Under the pieces are notes generated by a model, which worked only from the letters and a program-made list of their open reading frames with translations, ran no database searches and was not told the DNA's origin. A program made the translations under genes and the position numbers. A stretch of DNA of 16,834 nucleotides. It comes from Candidatus Aminicenantota bacterium (GTDB taxonomy: Bacteria > Acidobacteriota > Aminicenantia > JAMOAD01). Below, piece after piece: positions 13,662-16,834 of this stretch. Where the stretch lies: assembly GCA_027070475.1 (NCBI GenBank), contig JALXDT010000205.1, positions 1 through 16,834 on the forward strand. The letters run 5' to 3'. Positions within the stretch are counted from its first letter, which is position 1, and every line of letters begins with the position of its first letter.

Positions 13662-15444
13662 GATAAGAAATTTTTCCATAATCGCTCATATTGATCACGG
13701 AAAGACAACCCTTTCCGATAGAATTTTAGAGCTTACAGGAGCTGTTTCGAAAAGAGAACTTGAAGAGCAAATGCTTGATAGTATGGACCTTGAAAAAGAG
13801 AGAGGAATTACAATAAAGGCCCACTATGTCAGACTGAACTATAAGGCAAAGGATGGAAATGAATATGTATTAAATCTCATAGATACTCCGGGACATGTTG
13901 ATTTTTCCTATGAGGTATCAAGATCTCTTGCTGCCTGCGAGGGAGCTCTTTTGGTGGTGGATGCAACTCAGGGAGTTGAAGCTCAAACTGTTGCAAATGC
14001 ATACCTTGCAATAGACAATGATCTAACACTCATACCGGTTATTAATAAAATAGATCTTCCCAGTGCGGAAATTGAAAAAACAGAGGAGCAGATAGAGCAT
14101 GTTGTCGGACTTCCGGCTGAGGAGGCTATCCTTGTTTCTGCAAAGACGGGAAAGGGAGTGGAGGATGTCCTTGAAGCCATTATTGAAAGAATTCCCCCTC
14201 CGGAAGGGGATGAGAACAAACCTTTGAAAGCTCTGGTCTTTGATTCATGGTATAATCCTTACAGAGGTGTTGTCCTTCTTATAAAGGTTATTGAGGGAAA
14301 GATAAAGGTTAAGGATAAGATTAAGCTTATGTTCTCAGGTTCCACCTATAATGTGGAAGAATTGGGATTTTTTACCCCGAAAGAAAAAAAAGTAAATGAA
14401 TTAAAAGCAGGGGAAACAGGTTATCTTATTGCGGAAATTAAAAAGATTTCAGATATTACGGTCGGGGATACAATAACCCATCTTAAAAATCCGACTGAAA
14501 AACCTTTCCCTGGATTTAAGAAATTAAAACCAATGATTTTTGCCGGGTTTTATCCAGCTGATACAACAACTCATGAGGAGCTTGCCGAGGCTCTTGAAAA
14601 ATTAAGTTTAAATGATTCCTCTTTTGAGTATGAACCTGAAAATTCTCCGGCTCTCGGCTTTGGTTTCAGGTGCGGTTTTTTAGGGCTTTTGCACAGGGAA
14701 ATAATACAGGAGAGACTTGAAAGAGAGTTTAATCTTACAATAATAACAACCGCGCCTTCTGTCAGATATATGGTTGAACTTACGGATGGTAATAAAATTG
14801 AGATAGATTCTCCTGCGAAACTTCCTCCGAAAAATGAATATTTGAAGATAGAGGAACCTTTTATGAAAGTTCAGATTTTCACTCCGCAAAGATATGTGGG
14901 AACAATAATGAAGTTCATGGAAACAAAAAGGTCAACATATAAAACAATGGAATACATTTCAGAGCAGAGAGTGATTTTAACCTATGAAGTTCCCTTTGCC
15001 GAAATGGTTGTTGAATTTTATGATAATATAAAACTTCTGACAAGCGGCTATGCTTCATTTGATTATGATTTTATCGGATTTAAGGAGTCAAAATTAGAAA
15101 AGCTTGAAATTTTAATTAACGGAGAGCCTGTTGATGCTTTAAGTCTGATAGTAAGCAAGGATATTGCATACAGAAGGGGAAGAAATATATTGTTAAAATT
15201 AAAGAAAGCCATTCCGAGACAGCTTTTTGAGGTTGTCTTACAGGCAAAAATAGGGGGAAAAATTATTGCAAGGGAAACAGTAAAACCTCTGAGAAAAAAT
15301 GTTCTTGCAAAATGTTACGGAGGGGACATAACCAGAAAAAGAAAGCTCCTTGAAAAGCAGAAAGAGGGAAAGAAGAGAATGAAAAAAATAGGAAGAGTTG
15401 AAATCCCTCAGGAAGCATTCCTCTCCATATTAAAAACTGATTAA
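13633..15444 (+). CDS. lepA: LepA / elongation factor 4 (ribosome back-translocating GTPase)
   Basis: LepA is a translational GTPase that acts on stalled or misfolded ribosomal states and in 30S assembly. The 603 residues match the family's usual ~600. Visible motifs: G1 AHIDHGKTT (18-26, with T where many have S), ERGIT (56-60), G3 DTPGHVDF (84-91), G4 NKID (138-141) and G5 SAK (169-171). GFRCGFLGLLHREI marks domain III-V. The LepA-specific C-terminal domain has VLAKCYGGDITRKRKLLEKQ and ends with VEIPQEAFLSIL. The family starts with a few residues before IRNFSIIAHIDHGK, so the ATG at 13633 is the only sensible start, although it lies 29 bases inside the kinase gene. An AGGAG site (about 13619-13623) serves it. 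Confidence 0.98.
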   Translation: MQERKVERDKIRNFSIIAHIDHGKTTLSDRILELTGAVSKRELEEQMLDSMDLEKERGITIKAHYVRLNYKAKDGNEYVLNLIDTPGHVDFSYEVSRSLAACEGALLVVDATQGVEAQTVANAYLAIDNDLTLIPVINKIDLPSAEIEKTEEQIEHVVGLPAEEAILVSAKTGKGVEDVLEAIIERIPPPEGDENKPLKALVFDSWYNPYRGVVLLIKVIEGKIKVKDKIKLMFSGSTYNVEELGFFTPKEKKVNELKAGETGYLIAEIKKISDITVGDTITHLKNPTEKPFPGFKKLKPMIFAGFYPADTTTHEELAEALEKLSLNDSSFEYEPENSPALGFGFRCGFLGLLHREIIQERLEREFNLTIITTAPSVRYMVELTDGNKIEIDSPAKLPPKNEYLKIEEPFMKVQIFTPQRYVGTIMKFMETKRSTYKTMEYISEQRVILTYEVPFAEMVVEFYDNIKLLTSGYASFDYDFIGFKESKLEKLEILINGEPVDALSLIVSKDIAYRRGRNILLKLKKAIPRQLFEVVLQAKIGGKIIARETVKPLRKNVLAKCYGGDITRKRKLLEKQKEGKKRMKKIGRVEIPQEAFLSILKTD

Positions 15445-15523
15445 AAATAGTAAAAAATTGATATATCCTCCATAAAACTTTGGCTTGAAATCTAAATCGC
15501 TGTTTTTGACGCAGAGGGGGAAA

Positions 15524-15552
15524 TTTACTAAAATCAATAAGTCTGGTATAAT
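15524..15552 (+). promoter_or_regulatory. Promoter of the SRP RNA (and probably dnaX)
   Basis: TTTACT (15524-15529), a 17-base spacer and a perfect extended -10, TGGTATAAT (15544-15552), lie just upstream of the SRP RNA. The predicted transcription start, about 15559, is within a few bases of the RNA's 5' stem. This is the strongest promoter in the window, as expected for an abundant stable RNA. Confidence 0.78.
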
Positions 15553-15563
15553 TTCAAGATTAT

Positions 15564-15648
15564 GGGGACTGGTAGTGCAGACTTACGAACCTCGTCAGGC
15601 CCGAAAGGGAGCAGCGATAAGTAAGACCCTGTACGTACCAGTATCCCC
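15564..15648 (+). ncRNA. ffs: Signal recognition particle RNA, small bacterial (4.5S) type
   Basis: This ~85-nt RNA is the scaffold of the bacterial SRP, binding Ffh to target proteins to the membrane. The universally conserved domain IV is clear: GTCAGG, then a CCC-GAAA-GGG tetraloop hairpin, then AGCAGC. The flanks fold back: GGGGA with TCCCC, CTGGTA with TACCAG (with a TA bulge), GTGCAG with CTGTAC (one G-U pair), and CTTAC with GTAAG. There is no Alu domain, so it is the short form typical of Gram-negative-type bacteria. It lies 17 bases before dnaX with no terminator between, so it may be released from a longer transcript by processing. ffs followed by dnaX is also the gene order in Bacillus. 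Confidence 0.94.
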
Positions 15649-15665
15649 ATTTTAAGGAAAAAAGG

Positions 15666-16834
15666 ATGTCTGAATACAGGGCAATTGCAAGGAAGTATAG
15701 ACCGCAACAGTTTAAGGATGTTATCTATCAACCACATATTGTAAAGATTCTTCAGAATTCTCTAAAATCAGGTAAAATTCATCATTCTTATATCTTTTCA
15801 GGAATGAGAGGTGTTGGTAAAACCTCTGTGGCAAGAATATTTGCAAAAGCTCTGAACTGCAAAAACGGAATTGTTGAAGAACCCTGCAACAAATGCTCAA
15901 ACTGTATAGAAATTACAGAGGGGAATTTCCCGGATGTAATAGAGATTGATGGTGCATCAAACAGAGGAATAGATCAGGTGAGAGAATTAAGAGAAATCGT
16001 AAAATACAAACCGATAAAAGGAAGATACAAGGTAATCATTATAGATGAAGTTCATATGCTAACTAATGAAGCTTTTAATGCTCTCTTAAAAACATTGGAA
16101 GAACCTCCTGAACACACCGTATTTATCCTTGCAACAACTGAATTTCATAAAGTATTGCCCACAGTTATATCAAGATCCATAACCCTTGATTTCAGGAGAA
16201 TTCCATTTTCCGAGATAAAAAAAAGATTAAAATTTGTAGCAGAAGAGGAAAAAATCGAAGTTTCCGACTGGGCACTGGGAAGAATAGCAGAGGTTTCTGA
16301 AGGAAGCATGCGTGATGCATTGAGTATTTTTGAGCAGATAGCCTCCTATAGCAATAAAGTAAAAGACGATGATTTAAACAACATTTTAGGAATAATAAAT
16401 GAAGATCTCTTAGAGGAAAGTTTTTTAGCAATATTTAAAAGGGATAGAACAAAAATTCTGAAAATTGTTGAAAATCTTTTTGTTTCAGGTGAGGATTTTT
16501 ACCATTTTTACAAACAATTTTTTGAGTACCTTAGAAATTTTCTGTTCTTCAAAGAAACAGGAAATTTTGATGATAGTTTTTCGGAGAGAGAAAAAAACTT
16601 TTTTGAGAAAAATAGAGAGATCATTTCATCATTGACCCTATTAAGACTTTTAAATATATTGGAAAGATATGAGTATTCTTTCAGAAAAAGTTTAAATAAA
16701 AGATACCTACTCGAAATTATTTTTCTAAATTTAATCTATGCCCAAGAGGCTGTTGACCTTAATAATATTATCTCTGAAGGAGAATCTGACATAACAAAAA
16801 ATGATACAACACAATCAAAAAAAAAAGAACGAAA
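15666..16834 (+). CDS. dnaX: DNA polymerase III tau/gamma subunit, 3' end cut by window edge
   Basis: DnaX is the ATPase of the clamp loader that couples the replicative polymerase to the helicase. The 389 codons visible have no stop, so the C-terminus lies beyond the window. Seen in order: RKYRPQQFKDVI (9-20), Walker A GMRGVGKT (46-53), the four zinc-binding Cys (65, 74, 77 and 80), Walker B IIIDEVH (124-130), sensor 1 ATTEFHKV, and the arginine finger Arg170 in SRS. GSMRDALSIFEQ follows in domain II, then a helical domain III (about 240-370). From about residue 375 the sequence becomes a charged linker ending in a Lys run. The ATG has an AAAAAAGG ribosome site and directly follows the SRP RNA. 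Domain order and motifs leave no doubt about identity. Confidence 0.97.
   Translation, partial: MSEYRAIARKYRPQQFKDVIYQPHIVKILQNSLKSGKIHHSYIFSGMRGVGKTSVARIFAKALNCKNGIVEEPCNKCSNCIEITEGNFPDVIEIDGASNRGIDQVRELREIVKYKPIKGRYKVIIIDEVHMLTNEAFNALLKTLEEPPEHTVFILATTEFHKVLPTVISRSITLDFRRIPFSEIKKRLKFVAEEEKIEVSDWALGRIAEVSEGSMRDALSIFEQIASYSNKVKDDDLNNILGIINEDLLEESFLAIFKRDRTKILKIVENLFVSGEDFYHFYKQFFEYLRNFLFFKETGNFDDSFSEREKNFFEKNREIISSLTLLRLLNILERYEYSFRKSLNKRYLLEIIFLNLIYAQEAVDLNNIISEGESDITKNDTTQSKKKER
16817..16826 (+). promoter_or_regulatory. Candidate slippage/frameshift site in dnaX (run of ten A)
   Basis: Ten consecutive A residues followed by G lie in dnaX at codons 384-387 (read as TCA AAA AAA AAA GAA). This is just after domain III, where other bacteria make the short gamma form by ribosomal frameshifting (E. 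coli, A AAA AAG) or by transcriptional slippage (Thermus, a run of nine A). No stop in a shifted frame is visible before the window ends, so this is only a candidate. Confidence 0.4.

Noticed and set aside
15506..15511. TTGACG as the -35 box of the SRP RNA promoter
   Set aside because: It lies 35 bases from the -10. TTTACT at 15524-15529 has the correct 17-base spacing.
1..16834. CRISPR arrays, tRNA or rRNA genes, transposases
   Set aside because: I saw no regularly spaced repeats, no cloverleaf sequences, no rRNA segments and no transposase or integrase motifs on either strand.

Overview
This window is an AT-rich bacterial chromosome segment with densely packed housekeeping genes, almost all on the + strand. 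The only minus-strand gene is at the left edge. Arginine is written almost entirely with AGA/AGG, ATA is a common Ile codon, and the proteins are rich in Lys and Glu. That bias is often seen in AT-rich anaerobes and thermophiles. The short SRP RNA without an Alu domain and the secreted proteins with signal peptides fit a Gram-negative-type cell. Single genes resemble different phyla: the SRAP protein and the Gld-type transporter look Bacteroidota-like, while the ArgRS catalytic domain does not. I therefore do not name a lineage.

Region by region: (1) 1-763 is an accessory junction. A minus-strand AbiEi-type antitoxin gene runs off the left edge. Directly behind its promoter lies a + strand fragment that reads as the last ~57 codons of mutL. 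This suggests that an AbiE toxin-antitoxin module was inserted into, or replaced most of, a mismatch-repair gene. (2) 802-3911 is a DNA-repair cluster: a small exported protein, UvrB (nucleotide excision repair) and an SRAP/YedK-type abasic-site protein. (3) 3996-5438 is a monocistronic-looking gene with its own good promoter, encoding an exported protein that I read as a seven-bladed beta-propeller of unknown function. (4) 5528-12607 is one long operon: histidine phosphatase, ArgRS, then a Gld-type ABC exporter set (ATPase, permease, GldG-family auxiliary protein, and a DUF4340 protein with three tandem repeats). It starts at an extended -10 promoter and ends at a GC-rich hairpin in a C-rich tract. 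(5) 12741-15444 holds a ROK-family sugar kinase with a promoter so close to its ATG that the mRNA may be leaderless, overlapping the gene for LepA/EF4. (6) 15524 to the end holds a strong promoter, the 4.5S-type SRP RNA and dnaX. The dnaX gene runs off the right edge just after a run of ten A residues that could be a slippage or frameshift site.

The core genes (uvrB, argS, lepA, ffs, dnaX) are confident calls. The most interesting points are the mutL remnant beside the AbiE gene with an operator-like palindrome, the triplicated DUF4340 protein in the transporter operon, the possible leaderless starts, and the A10 tract in dnaX. I see no CRISPR array, tRNA, rRNA or insertion sequence, and no stretch over about 210 bases without an intact gene.
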